The position numbers and the translations under genes are program-made. A stretch of 64,000 bases of DNA, taken from Thalassoglobus neptunius. Lineage in GTDB: Bacteria > Planctomycetota > Planctomycetia > Planctomycetales > Planctomycetaceae. Location: the NCBI RefSeq assembly GCF_007859735.1, contig NZ_SIHI01000011.1:32904-96903 (forward strand), read 5' to 3'. The notes below the pieces were generated by a model, which was not told the DNA's origin, ran no database searches, and saw nothing but the letters and a program-made list of their open reading frames with translations. Numbering within the stretch: position 1 is the first letter of the stretch; each line of letters begins with the position of its first letter. Positions 26,740 to 36,169 of the stretch are shown here, piece by piece.

Positions 26740-27399
26740 TTGGTAGCCCCCAGCCGAAGTGGACGTCTGAATCTCGATGTGCGTCGCAAAGCCCAGCAGA
26801 GCATTGTCGTAATGGTGCTTCGCATTCTGCACGATGCCTGGCCAGCCACGATTGCAGACGCTGGTGTAGACCGAACAACCAATGAGGATACAATTACAAA
26901 TGTGCTTCGCTGGAAGATGAACGATGCGAAGAAACAAATTGATCCCGTTCCGCAGATTCGCTTTGAAAGGGAAGCTCAGTCTGACGATCCAGAGTTGGAT
27001 ACTCCGATAGGTCTCATCGACATCAAAATCTTGTACACAATGAATGATGAGACCTATTTGACGATGGAGTGCAAACGCATCACCAGCACTGAGAATTCTC
27101 TGGCTTTGAAATACGTGCGAAATGGCGTCAACCGATTCACAAGCGGAAAGTATGGGCCACGGCATGCGTTCGGCATCGTCACGGGGTACGTGACTTGTGG
27201 TGACCCAGACGCTTGTGCGGAGCGAGTAGGCAAGACGCTCGCGAGAGAACCAGTCCCTGAAACAGGCTATGACTCGGAATTTGGATGGCGGGTTGATGAT
27301 GAGTTAATCAAAGGAACGCGACACTATCGCACGCAGCATAGCCAGACCGCACTCACCAACACGATCGAGTTGATTCATGCGTTTGTTTCGCTCAATTGA
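26740..27399 (+). CDS. PD-(D/E)XK restriction endonuclease-like protein
   Basis: A 219-aa protein. An N-terminal helical part precedes a nuclease core in which Asp94 (GLIDIKI), Glu110 and Lys112 (MECKR) form a PD-(D/E)XK-type catalytic set. It starts at TTG 26740, with a G-rich stretch upstream and two bases after the methylase stop, so translation is probably coupled. It would be the cleaving partner of the methylase. A mobile-element nuclease of other purpose is possible. Two dyads lie at and after its stop. Confidence 0.7.
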   Translation: MVAPSRSGRLNLDVRRKAQQSIVVMVLRILHDAWPATIADAGVDRTTNEDTITNVLRWKMNDAKKQIDPVPQIRFEREAQSDDPELDTPIGLIDIKILYTMNDETYLTMECKRITSTENSLALKYVRNGVNRFTSGKYGPRHAFGIVTGYVTCGDPDACAERVGKTLAREPVPETGYDSEFGWRVDDELIKGTRHYRTQHSQTALTNTIELIHAFVSLN

Positions 27400-27434
27400 G
27401 CGTCCAACTTAACATAAGTTGCTTTATGTTAAGT
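27389..27434. promoter_or_regulatory. Two adjacent palindromes between nuclease and DarB-like genes
   Basis: The 14-bp perfect palindrome CGCTCAATTGAGCG (27389-27402) overlaps the nuclease stop. An 11-bp perfect inverted repeat ACTTAACATAA/TTATGTTAAGT (27407-27417, 27424-27434) follows. The A/T-rich second dyad lacks a T-tract, so it looks more like an operator than a terminator. Confidence 0.5.
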
Positions 27435-27567
27435 CGAAGATTGGCTTTGGAAAGCCGAGAATGGCAAACGTGGTGGACGATCCCCCACCCGAATTGTGGC
27501 GACTGGACATTCCGCGAGATCAGTTCGATTTGCGAGTTTTGCGGATCGGCGCTACGCTTACTCTCCT

Positions 27568-30500
27568 ATGTCTCGCCAGCTTCGGCTGAGTTTTCAGGAC
27601 GATTCAGAAGCGTCCCCTGTCTCTCGTCAATACGATCGGCCCCCGACTGCTCAAGGCGGTGCTGTACGTGAAACAATCGCTGCGGTGCGACCTCAAGTCG
27701 TGGAGCAGTTGTTTCCAGTTAACGGCCACGCGAAGTCGGAAAACGAATCAGCGAACGGGCACGATCGCGTCAACGGCGAACAATCTTCGTTGCCGTTGGC
27801 ATCACGTGGCGAAAAGGCAAAGGCACGTGATATTTTAGCGGCCATTCGCATTCTGAATGAGATCAGGCAAAAAGACCGCGAAGTGTCAGAAGAAGAACGG
27901 CTTCGGTTAAAGCGATTCGGAGGATTTGGACCGGTCGCTTTGCGAATCTTTCCCGATCCCACGACGGGGCAGTACAAAGATGACGACTGGCGTTCGATGG
28001 GCGAAGAACTTACCAAGTTGCTATCCCCTTCCGAGTATGAGAGTGCGAAGCGGACAACATTCAATGCGTTCTATACCTCTCCAGTCGTTACGAAAGCCAT
28101 GTTTGAGGCATTGGAACGACTTGGCGTTCCACAGAATGCACTTATTTTGGAGCCGGGGTGCGGTGCGGGCAACTTCATGGCGGCTGCATCATCGGAGATG
28201 CGATTCGTCGGCGTCGAACAAGACTCAACGTCAGGGCGACTCGCTCGTGCTTTGTATCCGCAGCAAGACATTCGGATCGAGGGTTTTCAAAAGACGCGGC
28301 TGCCAAACGAGAGTTTCGATGCAGTCATCGGAAATGTTCCGTTTGCCAATTTGAAACTGACGCACAAAGGACAGAAATATTCGCTGCATGACTACTTCAT
28401 TGTAAAGTCGATAGATGCTCTCAAGCCCGGAGGTGTGATGGCAGTGGTCACGTCTCGGTTTACGCTCGACAAGCGAAATGGAGCCACACGCGAATATGTA
28501 TCTGAGCGAGCAGATTTCGTAGGAGCGATTCGGCTGCCTGCTGAAGCGTTTCAGCGTGAAGGTACGTCAGTCGTGACTGACATCGTGATGCTTCGCAAAC
28601 GAGATGCAGACCAGAAGCCAAACCACGTTGATGCGTCGTGGATGGAAACGACGGAGTTGAGCGTTGAGGGTACGACTGTGTGCGTCAATCGTTATTTCGC
28701 TGAGCATCCTGAAGTGGTGCTGGGAGACTGGACGCTTCAAAAACAACTCTACGGCGATGACGGCTACTCGATTCGATCTAACGGCAATCTTGCTGACCAA
28801 TTGGCGAATTCTATTGACCAATTGCCGAAAGCGGATACGTCACGAACATCAGTGTTTCAACAGGAAGCGACAGCTCCTCGCTTTGCTCGCCCGCCGCCAT
28901 TGAATCACATCACCGAAGGAAGTTTCTTCGTCGGTGACAATGGTTTGGTCTGTCAGCAAGTCAACGGTGAGTCGCAACCGGTGAAGCACGGCGACATTCC
29001 GATCAACGCTCGACGCGGTAAAACAGGCCGACGGCTGGCGGCTTTGATTGGATTGCGAGACGCAGCCCGTCGCGTGTTGCAATCACAAAATGAAAACTGG
29101 CCGGAATCGGAACGCGAGAGCGTGCGGCGTGAGTTGAATTTCAAATATGACTATTTCAGCAGCCAATATGGCCCAATCAATAAAACGACGTTCAGTCAAA
29201 CGCGGAAGGGAACGAATATCCGACGAATGCCAAACCTCGTAAAGTTTCGCAACGATCCCGACGCGATGCTGGTAATGTCGCTAGAGGAATATGACGAAAC
29301 CACCACAAAGGCCGCCAAAGCACCGATTCTGTTGCAGGATGTTGTTGGGCGAAAGGCTCCAGTCACTACCGTGGCCAGTGCTGAGGAAGGGTTGCTCGTT
29401 TCGCTCGATCGACATGGCAAGGTGGACGTTCCGTATATCGCTCGATTGTATGAAAAGTCGGAGTCGGAAGTCGTCTCTGAGTTGGGTGATCTGATATACC
29501 GCAATCCAGTTGCCGACACGTGGGAGACGGCGGACGTGTACTTGTCTGGAAATGTGCGAGTCAAACTTGCCGAAGCAGAGCAAGCCGGTCCAGAATTCTC
29601 TACAAACGCGGAAGCATTGAAGCTTGTGCAGCCGCCTGATGTGCTTCCGGGTGACATTGACGCGAATCTTGGTTCGCCGTGGATTCCGGTCGATGTCGTT
29701 CAAGGGTTCTCAGCAGACGCTTTTGGCGTTGAACCATCGTCGGTTCGGATTGGTCACGTCGCGAAAGATGCGACGTGGAGTGTAGAGGCCGATTACTCGA
29801 CCGAACGCTCAGTCGCTGTCACTTCACACTACGGTACCAAACGCATTCAAGGAACGACACTTTTAGAACAGGCACTCAACATGAAGACGCCTGTCATCTA
29901 TGACACAATCGATGACGACGGACGCGAACGGCGAGTCGTTAATCAAGACGAGACGCTGGCGGCGAAGGAAAAACAGAAATTGCTCAAGGAAGCGTTTCGC
30001 AGTTGGGTGTTCGATGATTCTGTCCGTGCCGAACGACTAGTTCGCATTTACAACGACACGTACAACAATCTTCGGCTGCGAGAGTTCGACGGATCGCATC
30101 TTGAGTTTCCCGGTATGAACCATGTAATGCAGTTGCGGGCTCATCAGAAGAACGCAATTTGGCGGTGCATGAGCAGCGGCAATACGTTGCTGGCCCACGC
30201 TGTTGGTGCAGGGAAAACATTCGTGATGGCTGCAACTGGCATGAAGCTCAAAGAAGCTGGCATCGTGCAGAAGCCAATGTACGTCGTGCCGAATCATATG
30301 CTTGAGCAGTTTGCTCGCGAGTTTATGCAGCTATACCCGAATGCCCATTTGCTGATGGCGACGAAAGAAGATATGGCTCGTGATCGTCGCAAGTTTCTGA
30401 CGGCACGTATCGCCAGCGGCAGTTGGGACGGCGTAATCGTCACACATAGTTCGTTTGAGCGAATTGGAATGTCAGCAGCGTATCAACAACGATTCCTGCG

Positions 30501-32859
30501 AGAGCAAATTGAAGACTACGAACGGTTGTTAGTGGAAGTTGCCGCGTCCGATGAATCGCGGCCACACCGAAATCTGATTAAGACGATCGAGAAGCAAAAA
30601 GCGAACCGTGAAGCACGACTGGAAGAACTTGCAGCCGAAACGAAGAAAGACGATGGGTTGGTTTTTGACGAACTCGGCGTGGATCACATCTTCATCGACG
30701 AGGCACACTACTTCAAGAATCTCGAAACGCAGACCAAGATGCAGCGTGTCGCAGGTATTCAAACGGGCGGCAGCCAACGAGCTTTCGACCTGTTCATGAA
30801 AACTCGATTCCTTGATGAGCAACAAGCCAATCGAGGCGTTACGTTTTCAACCGCAACGCCGATCAGCAACACGATGGTCGAGATGTACACAGTTCAGCGA
30901 TTTCTTGATCCACATGGTCTGGCGGCTCGTGGCGTTGAGCACTTCGATGCTTGGGCAGCGACATTCGGCGAAGTTGTGGAGGCGATGGAGATATCGCCTG
31001 ATGGAGCCTCTTTGCGGCAACGTAGCCGATTTGCTCGGTTCAATAACCTGCCAGAGCTTCAACAGATGTTCCGGTCGTTTACAGACGTGCAAACTGCGGC
31101 AAAACTTGACCTGCCTAGTCCACGGCTGAAAGGCGGCAAGCCGCACATTGTGGCGTGCCCAATGTCGGAAGTGCAGCGAGAATTACAGCAAAAACTCGTT
31201 GAGCGATATGACCGTATACGATCCACCAGAATTGACCCTCGTGAAGACAACGCGTTGGCGATCACGACCGATGGCAGAAAGCTTGCTCTGGATGCAAGAC
31301 TGCTGTCTCCCGAGGCGGCTGACCATCCGGAGTCTAAGGTAAACGCAATCGTCGCGAACATCTTTCGCATATGGGAAGCCACGATTGATCGAAGTGGAAC
31401 ACAAATCGTATTTTCTGACATGGGCGTTCGACCCACAAAGTGGGGCTACTGCGTCTATGACGAAGTGATTGCAAAGCTGGCCGCTTACGGAGTCCCGACT
31501 GATCAGATTGCAGCCGTTGGCGATGCGACTTCGGATGCCAAAAAGCAATCGCTGTTTGAGCGGGTTCGCAATGGATCGATTCGTGTTCTGATTGGCAGTA
31601 CGCAGAAGATGGGCGTTGGGACCAACGTCCAAAAGAGACTGGTCGCTCTGCATCATCTTGATGCACCGTGGAAGCCCGCTGAGGTCGAGCAGCGCGAAGG
31701 CCGCATCCTGCGACAAGGGAACGATAACAAAGAAGTAGCGATCTACCGTTATGTAACGGAAGGATCGTTCGATGCCTTCATGTGGCAGGCGTTGGAAACA
31801 AAAGCTCGCTTCATCACTCAGGTAATGACGGGAAACTGCGGCGTACGCCGTGCTGAGGACATCGGCGGACAGGAGCTTTCGTTTGCGGAAGTCAAAGCGA
31901 TTGCGTCGGGCAATCCAGCCGTTCTGACTCTGGCGGAGGCCGACGCCGAACTGCAACGACTTGGCGTGTTGAAGAAGAACCACACTGACGAACAGTTTCT
32001 GATTCGCCGGAAATTGCGTGAGTTACCCGAGACGGTCGCCCAATTGGGCAAACGGATTAGAGACATACAGCTTGACGAAACAACGATCAATGCTCATCAA
32101 AGTGATGGTATTTCGTTCGACGGACGTTCATCACACCCCGATGATTTGGTGAAGGCATTGGACAGCAGGATTCAGCGAACCCCGGCTCACGTGTCGTCGC
32201 GGACGCAGAGACTCATCGGCGAATTTCGTGGGCTGGCGTTCGGAATTGTGTTGTATCCTTATTCGCGTCCCGAAGTCTATTTGCAGGGTAAATGCTCCCG
32301 AACTCGGACTCTTTCCAACGACAATGCCGGTCCACGTGCTGTATTGAATGCTCTCACGCGATTGGCAGACGGCTACGGTGAACAGATCGAAAAGCTGATA
32401 CGCGACCGATCACTGGCCGAACAGCAACTACAGGATTACGCGGGGAGTTCGGACAAGCCGTTTGAGCATGGCAATTACATGCAACAGCTTCGCGAAACTC
32501 GCGACAAGCTCAAGCAGGCACTCGCTGGCTATCTACCGGAAGACGCAACTGAATCGCTGGCAACGGAGGAGCTTGCAAACCGTATTCAGCAGCTTCTATC
32601 CCAAGCATCTGTCGAGCCAAAGCACGCAGAAACTGAACGCCGCCCGAATGCCCAATTTTCACCGAGCAGTGAAGAACCGATCACAGCGAGAATTCGCCGT
32701 CGACTTGGGAATGCCTTGGCTGAATCAGATGACTCCCCTGCAAAAAAGAAGTCAGAGCCATTAGTCGTCGATATTACTCCAGATGCAACAGCCCCGACTG
32801 TTCGACAACACAATGCGAGCGTTGTCGTGTCAGCGGAAACGCAGTTGGAGTTGTTTTAA
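27568..32859 (+). CDS. DarB-like antirestriction protein: N6-methylase plus SNF2-type helicase
   Basis: A 1763-aa protein. The methylase part has motif I LEPGCGAGNFM (about 196-206) and GNVPF in place of NPPY, as in this family. The helicase part has Walker A HAVGAGKTFVM (about 877-887), the DEAH box FIDEAHYFKN (about 1045) and motif VI QREGRILRQGN. Such methylase-helicase giants occur on phages (P1 DarB) and conjugative elements and are linked to protecting entering DNA. The N-terminus MSRQLRLSF and the C-terminus QLELF both fit sliding-clamp-binding motifs. ATG 27568 was preferred to the frame opening at 27496. It has no clear Shine-Dalgarno site. Confidence 0.85.
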   Translation: MSRQLRLSFQDDSEASPVSRQYDRPPTAQGGAVRETIAAVRPQVVEQLFPVNGHAKSENESANGHDRVNGEQSSLPLASRGEKAKARDILAAIRILNEIRQKDREVSEEERLRLKRFGGFGPVALRIFPDPTTGQYKDDDWRSMGEELTKLLSPSEYESAKRTTFNAFYTSPVVTKAMFEALERLGVPQNALILEPGCGAGNFMAAASSEMRFVGVEQDSTSGRLARALYPQQDIRIEGFQKTRLPNESFDAVIGNVPFANLKLTHKGQKYSLHDYFIVKSIDALKPGGVMAVVTSRFTLDKRNGATREYVSERADFVGAIRLPAEAFQREGTSVVTDIVMLRKRDADQKPNHVDASWMETTELSVEGTTVCVNRYFAEHPEVVLGDWTLQKQLYGDDGYSIRSNGNLADQLANSIDQLPKADTSRTSVFQQEATAPRFARPPPLNHITEGSFFVGDNGLVCQQVNGESQPVKHGDIPINARRGKTGRRLAALIGLRDAARRVLQSQNENWPESERESVRRELNFKYDYFSSQYGPINKTTFSQTRKGTNIRRMPNLVKFRNDPDAMLVMSLEEYDETTTKAAKAPILLQDVVGRKAPVTTVASAEEGLLVSLDRHGKVDVPYIARLYEKSESEVVSELGDLIYRNPVADTWETADVYLSGNVRVKLAEAEQAGPEFSTNAEALKLVQPPDVLPGDIDANLGSPWIPVDVVQGFSADAFGVEPSSVRIGHVAKDATWSVEADYSTERSVAVTSHYGTKRIQGTTLLEQALNMKTPVIYDTIDDDGRERRVVNQDETLAAKEKQKLLKEAFRSWVFDDSVRAERLVRIYNDTYNNLRLREFDGSHLEFPGMNHVMQLRAHQKNAIWRCMSSGNTLLAHAVGAGKTFVMAATGMKLKEAGIVQKPMYVVPNHMLEQFAREFMQLYPNAHLLMATKEDMARDRRKFLTARIASGSWDGVIVTHSSFERIGMSAAYQQRFLREQIEDYERLLVEVAASDESRPHRNLIKTIEKQKANREARLEELAAETKKDDGLVFDELGVDHIFIDEAHYFKNLETQTKMQRVAGIQTGGSQRAFDLFMKTRFLDEQQANRGVTFSTATPISNTMVEMYTVQRFLDPHGLAARGVEHFDAWAATFGEVVEAMEISPDGASLRQRSRFARFNNLPELQQMFRSFTDVQTAAKLDLPSPRLKGGKPHIVACPMSEVQRELQQKLVERYDRIRSTRIDPREDNALAITTDGRKLALDARLLSPEAADHPESKVNAIVANIFRIWEATIDRSGTQIVFSDMGVRPTKWGYCVYDEVIAKLAAYGVPTDQIAAVGDATSDAKKQSLFERVRNGSIRVLIGSTQKMGVGTNVQKRLVALHHLDAPWKPAEVEQREGRILRQGNDNKEVAIYRYVTEGSFDAFMWQALETKARFITQVMTGNCGVRRAEDIGGQELSFAEVKAIASGNPAVLTLAEADAELQRLGVLKKNHTDEQFLIRRKLRELPETVAQLGKRIRDIQLDETTINAHQSDGISFDGRSSHPDDLVKALDSRIQRTPAHVSSRTQRLIGEFRGLAFGIVLYPYSRPEVYLQGKCSRTRTLSNDNAGPRAVLNALTRLADGYGEQIEKLIRDRSLAEQQLQDYAGSSDKPFEHGNYMQQLRETRDKLKQALAGYLPEDATESLATEELANRIQQLLSQASVEPKHAETERRPNAQFSPSSEEPITARIRRRLGNALAESDDSPAKKKSEPLVVDITPDATAPTVRQHNASVVVSAETQLELF

Positions 32860-32869
32860 CTGCCGCGAT

Positions 32870-33295
32870 TCAAGCATCTGGAACCGGGGTGTGCCATTCG
32901 TAGCCAAGGGCATCGTAGAGCTTTATCCAATGATCGGTGTAGAAGTCGTAGCCGGCTCCGTCAATGCCGAGGATGAGTTCATCATCGCATTGGATTACAA
33001 TGATGCCTGTGTCGCCGACTTTATCCCAGCCTGACGGTGCTACGCTCGGATCGTCGCTGATCGGCGCGAGCAACTCTTCGATGTTGCGAATATCGACTGA
33101 ATTCGTGGGCATGAACACCGTTCCCCACATCGGAGTCCAGAGAAGGTCCTCATCGATCCGTTGAAGCCAGCGTGTGGGAATGCTGCTGAAGGAATCAACG
33201 AGACGCTGGACGCTGTCGCGGTAGGATTTGCAATACTCGCAACAACAGTTGTGATTCGTGTTGAAGACATCGAATCCGTGAGTCGCTTGTTCCAT
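32870..33295 (-). CDS. Hypothetical protein with Cys cluster
   Basis: A 141-aa protein convergent with the DarB-like gene. The N-terminus has HNCCCEYCKSY, a possible metal site. The C-terminal half (GIIVIQCDDELILGIDGAGYDFY) resembles small alpha/beta immunity or SMI1-like folds, but this is only an impression. ATG 33295 was chosen; a GTG at 33334 in the same frame is also possible. Neither has a Shine-Dalgarno site. Confidence 0.55.
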   Translation of the reverse strand: MEQATHGFDVFNTNHNCCCEYCKSYRDSVQRLVDSFSSIPTRWLQRIDEDLLWTPMWGTVFMPTNSVDIRNIEELLAPISDDPSVAPSGWDKVGDTGIIVIQCDDELILGIDGAGYDFYTDHWIKLYDALGYEWHTPVPDA

Positions 33296-33356
33296 GAGTG
33301 AAGGGAGAAGGAAGTAAGAGTCCCAGCGGGACACAATGCTGCCATCTGATTGCCGA

Positions 33357-33398
33357 CGCTGTCAAAAGCAGATGCCCGAAGGGAAGCTTTTGACAGCG
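33357..33398. terminator. 13-bp inverted repeat between vWA gene and 33295 gene
   Basis: CGCTGTCAAAAGC (33357-33369) and GCTTTTGACAGCG (33386-33398) are perfect reverse complements, 16 bases apart. Placed after the leftward vWA gene, it may terminate that transcript or regulate the next gene. There is no clear T-tract. Confidence 0.45.
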
Positions 33399-33447
33399 AA
33401 AGGCGGCGGTCAGGTACGGTAGCTGTTCCCGCAAAGACTACTTCCGT

Positions 33448-34197
33448 TCACTCCACAGTTCGCGGAAAGACTTCAAATTTGGGTAACTGCGGCTTGCCAA
33501 CGATTTCCGACTCGACGACGTAGTTGATGTAGCCTGCCGATGCAAGCCGTTGCTTCCAGTCTTCGACCGTCAGTTGGTTACAGAAGTAGATGCCGATGGC
33601 ACCTTGGTTGTGGGCGTTCGCAACCAGTGATTTGTTCAAGCGTTCCTCCGAATCGCCAAAGCTAGTGTCGTCCATGTCAGACAAAACCAAGGTCACAGTT
33701 TTTGCGTTGCTTGTTCCGTAAACGGAGTGATGCGTCAGGTAGTCAATCGCATTGCGCATCCCTTCGTGAACCAGTGAGCCGCGAGGATCGGCATTCGACA
33801 GCAGGAACTCGCGGAAACTATCGGCGGATGGGAACGTTTCTCGTAGTTGTCGTGGCGATCCTTCCCACAATAACGACCTCCGAGTCCCTGAAATTTGCGC
33901 CAGAACGATATTGTCGTTCGTCCCACTCTGTGAGCGAAAGTACTGATCGATCACGTTAAGTGCGAACTGGTAGGCCTCACCGTCATTTGCCATTTTTTCG
34001 GTGAATGATCCCGATAGGTCCATCAGGATCATGACGACACGTGTGGCTGGCTCGTTGCGGGACTGTGGTCGTGCTCCTTGGAACACCTGAGGTTCCGCTG
34101 CGGGAGATTTGTCGCGTGGGGCGCCACAACCAGAGATCATCATCGCCAGCAGCAACATCAGCAGAGTTGTCATTCGGAGTTTAGAAGGATTGTTCAT
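33448..34197 (-). CDS. vWA-domain lipoprotein
   Basis: A 249-aa protein with a lipoprotein signal ending MISGCG and a von Willebrand factor A-like domain. The MIDAS-type motif is seen as MILMDLSGSF, with a later LVLSDMDDTSF. It is probably anchored to a membrane facing the periplasm. The ATG at 34197 has AAGGGAA upstream and overlaps the end of the upstream membrane-protein gene by 17 bp, so the two are coupled. Function unknown. The vWA fold suggests metal-dependent protein contact. Confidence 0.7.
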   Translation of the reverse strand: MNNPSKLRMTTLLMLLLAMMISGCGAPRDKSPAAEPQVFQGARPQSRNEPATRVVMILMDLSGSFTEKMANDGEAYQFALNVIDQYFRSQSGTNDNIVLAQISGTRRSLLWEGSPRQLRETFPSADSFREFLLSNADPRGSLVHEGMRNAIDYLTHHSVYGTSNAKTVTLVLSDMDDTSFGDSEERLNKSLVANAHNQGAIGIYFCNQLTVEDWKQRLASAGYINYVVESEIVGKPQLPKFEVFPRTVE

Positions 34198-34762
34198 TGA
34201 TTGGTTCCCTTTCGATGAGTTCAATCTTTTCGCAAAGATTGACAGAGGTGAAAATCGTAAAAACCAAGACCGACACGTACGCGATCGTGGCAAACAGTGA
34301 GGTGAATGAGAACGAGCTGCTGGACCAACTCATTTCCGTCACCGCGATGTAAAACATGAAACTCTCTGCGAACAGGAGAAAACCACCGAGCATGAGCATG
34401 AAACTATCGGTGTTGTTGAGTTGGCGAAGGCGTCGGTCAAAGCCGACTTTTTCAGTCACCCAAAGTTTCAGTAGGTGCTGCCACGTCATCCAGACTGTCA
34501 CCAACATCGCCATCGACATTAACGTGGCCAAGTCGAGTTCGTAGGTGCCTTCGTAGTCGTCCATCCACCCCAGAAATGGCAGTTCACTGAGCCGGCGATT
34601 GACCGGCAGCACCATGCGAATACCTTCGCAGATAATCGACAAATAGATCACGCCCATGACGGCCTTGGTGATGACCTGCCATGCCCAGTACGCTAGTCTG
34701 GCACGCATTAGTCGCCACTCCTGTTCTGTTTTCGGAATACACTTGCGGAGTAGTTCCGGCAT
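34181..34762 (-). CDS. Four-TM membrane protein coupled to vWA lipoprotein
   Basis: A 193-aa protein with four predicted membrane helices (around VMGVIYLSIICEGI, LMSMAMLVTVWMTW, FMLMLGGFLLFAESFMF and LFATIAYVSVLVFTIF). The ATG at 34762 has AGGAGA eight bases upstream. Its 3' end overlaps the vWA gene. The pair may form a membrane complex of the transfer apparatus, but no known family was recognised. Confidence 0.65.
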   Translation of the reverse strand: MPELLRKCIPKTEQEWRLMRARLAYWAWQVITKAVMGVIYLSIICEGIRMVLPVNRRLSELPFLGWMDDYEGTYELDLATLMSMAMLVTVWMTWQHLLKLWVTEKVGFDRRLRQLNNTDSFMLMLGGFLLFAESFMFYIAVTEMSWSSSSFSFTSLFATIAYVSVLVFTIFTSVNLCEKIELIEREPINEQSF

Positions 34763-35022
34763 CTCGATTCTCCTGTTTCGCGGGGGTTGAAAGTGCCTAC
34801 TATTTGCCGCGTTCAAATCAGTGGCTCAGCATTCGGTTGTTTCAGTTCGGAACGAGCTGCCGAATGCGATAAGGACCAGTATTTCAGACGATTCGAGATG
34901 CCTTGCGCCCACGCAGGAAGTTTCACCGTCGAGCCGCTGAGTCGCAGCGGCAGGTCATCCGGGATGCGGATTGACCGAAGCGGAGACGCAGCTGCTCACG
35001 GCAACATCGCAGTTGAAAGAAA

Positions 35023-35047
35023 GCCCGAGGAGCAATGCTCCCCGGGC
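35023..35047 (-). terminator. Terminator of the 35060-35350 gene
   Basis: A near-perfect hairpin GCCCGaGGAGC-AAT-GCTCCcCGGGC is followed in the leftward direction by TTTCTTTC, 12 bp after the stop at 35060. Confidence 0.7.
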
Positions 35048-35059
35048 AGGGTTGACCAA

Positions 35060-35350
35060 TTACTTGCGTTTCGCAATCTCGTAAAAGCAATGTCGGAGTG
35101 CTTCAGCAGCCGGAAGCAAATCGGTTTCGGAAAGCACGTTGGTGTGTTTCCAATCACCCGAATCGGCATCACGATACGAACGTCTGAGTGAGACGTTGTG
35201 GCGAGTGAAGGTGTTGCCGTCCTTCGTCTCAACTTGGTCCGCAAATACGGCGGCGGATACTTCGCCGAAGCGGACTTTGAACACAGGTTCTGCCGATGGT
35301 GTTGCGTCGCTATTGGCTGGACGCGAAGCCTTGTCTGATGTGTCTGCCAT
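35060..35350 (-). CDS. Small paralogue A, possible nucleic-acid-binding protein
   Basis: A 96-aa protein with the pattern FGEVSAAVFAD...NVSLRRSYRD...WKHTNVL...DLLPAAEALRHC shared with three other genes in this element (35751, 36157, 41699). Two beta-strand-like segments and a C-terminal helix suggest a small OB or PC4-like fold, which is inference only. The ATG at 35350 begins just before the conserved part. There is no Shine-Dalgarno site. A terminator follows. Confidence 0.65.
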   Translation of the reverse strand: MADTSDKASRPANSDATPSAEPVFKVRFGEVSAAVFADQVETKDGNTFTRHNVSLRRSYRDADSGDWKHTNVLSETDLLPAAEALRHCFYEIAKRK

Positions 35351-35750
35351 GATGAAAAAGAGGAAAGAAACAAAGTGCAACTGCATGGCGTGCGAGGTTG
35401 CAAGGCCCATCCTGCGTGTCGCATGCCCGAGGTCAAGGGTGCCAAGCGATGGCCATCGGCCTGCGGCGTCCCCGGTTGCGAAGCGTCCTCGCGAAGCAAC
35501 CGTTGGTGACCGCCGCACCGCGAGCATCCCTTGATCCGCTAAGGGACCGACACGCGAGAATGCGGCCTGCTCCGAGCCGCCCCGTCCCCTCTTGTCGCCG
35601 TGTTTGCGGAAATTGATCTGACGGCAACTAACGAGGTGCAGAAAACAGCTTGCGCGAATCGGGCTTTTGTGGCACTCTCATCTACCTCGACGCTGTTGTC
35701 GGGGATCGCGAACTTTCAGGTCCTTCAACTCTTGAACAGGAGCATGCCCT

Positions 35751-35993
35751 ATGGCATCCAACTCCCCAGAAAAGACCTTCCGAATCGGACTGGTTTCCGC
35801 ATCCATCTTTGCCAACGAAGCCGAGGGCGGTAAACGGACCATCCTCAACGTGAATCTTCAGCGACGTTATCGCGACGGAGATTCGTGGAAGTCGTCCACA
35901 TCATTCGGCCTCGCCGACATTCCCGTCGCACTCCGCGTGCTGCAACTTGCACAGGGGTACGTCGAAGAACGCGAGGCTGAGGTCAGCAGTTGA
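35751..35993 (+). CDS. Small paralogue B
   Basis: An 80-aa protein, the shortest clean copy of the local family: FRIGLVSASIFANE, NVNLQRRYRDGDSWKSS, then ADIPVALRVLQLAQGY. The ATG at 35751 has AGGAG about ten bases upstream, and a hairpin terminator follows the stop. It is encoded opposite to the other three copies. Function unknown. Confidence 0.7.
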   Translation: MASNSPEKTFRIGLVSASIFANEAEGGKRTILNVNLQRRYRDGDSWKSSTSFGLADIPVALRVLQLAQGYVEEREAEVSS

Positions 35994-36006
35994 CCGTTCG
36001 CAAACT

Positions 36007-36039
36007 GACGGCAGTCTCCATCGAGATTGCCGTCCTTTC
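36007..36039 (+). terminator. Terminator of the 35751-35993 gene
   Basis: The hairpin GACGGCAgTCTC-CATC-GAGAtTGCCGTC (36007-36034), with one mismatch, is followed by CTTTC, 14 bp after the stop. Confidence 0.65.
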
Positions 36040-36145
36040 AAGATGTCACGCTGACGGATCGCGGGCCGATCAGGAGGCGGAGTGGCCGGGCCGAAGCACG
36101 GACACGAGTCGGATAGATCGGGCCGCATCCAAAGCGATATCATGG

Positions 36146-36169
36146 CAAAGCCGTCCCTACTGGGACGGC
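36146..36169 (-). terminator. Hairpin overlapping the end of the 36157-36468 gene
   Basis: GCCGTCCC-TACT-GGGACGGC (36150-36169) is a perfect 8-bp stem, followed leftward by TTTGCC. It overlaps the last codons of the leftward gene, so it is a compact terminator candidate. Confidence 0.5.

Noticed and set aside
27396..27671. 91-codon frame between nuclease and DarB-like genes
   Set aside because: Covers two palindromes and overlaps the DarB-like start in another frame; no motif.
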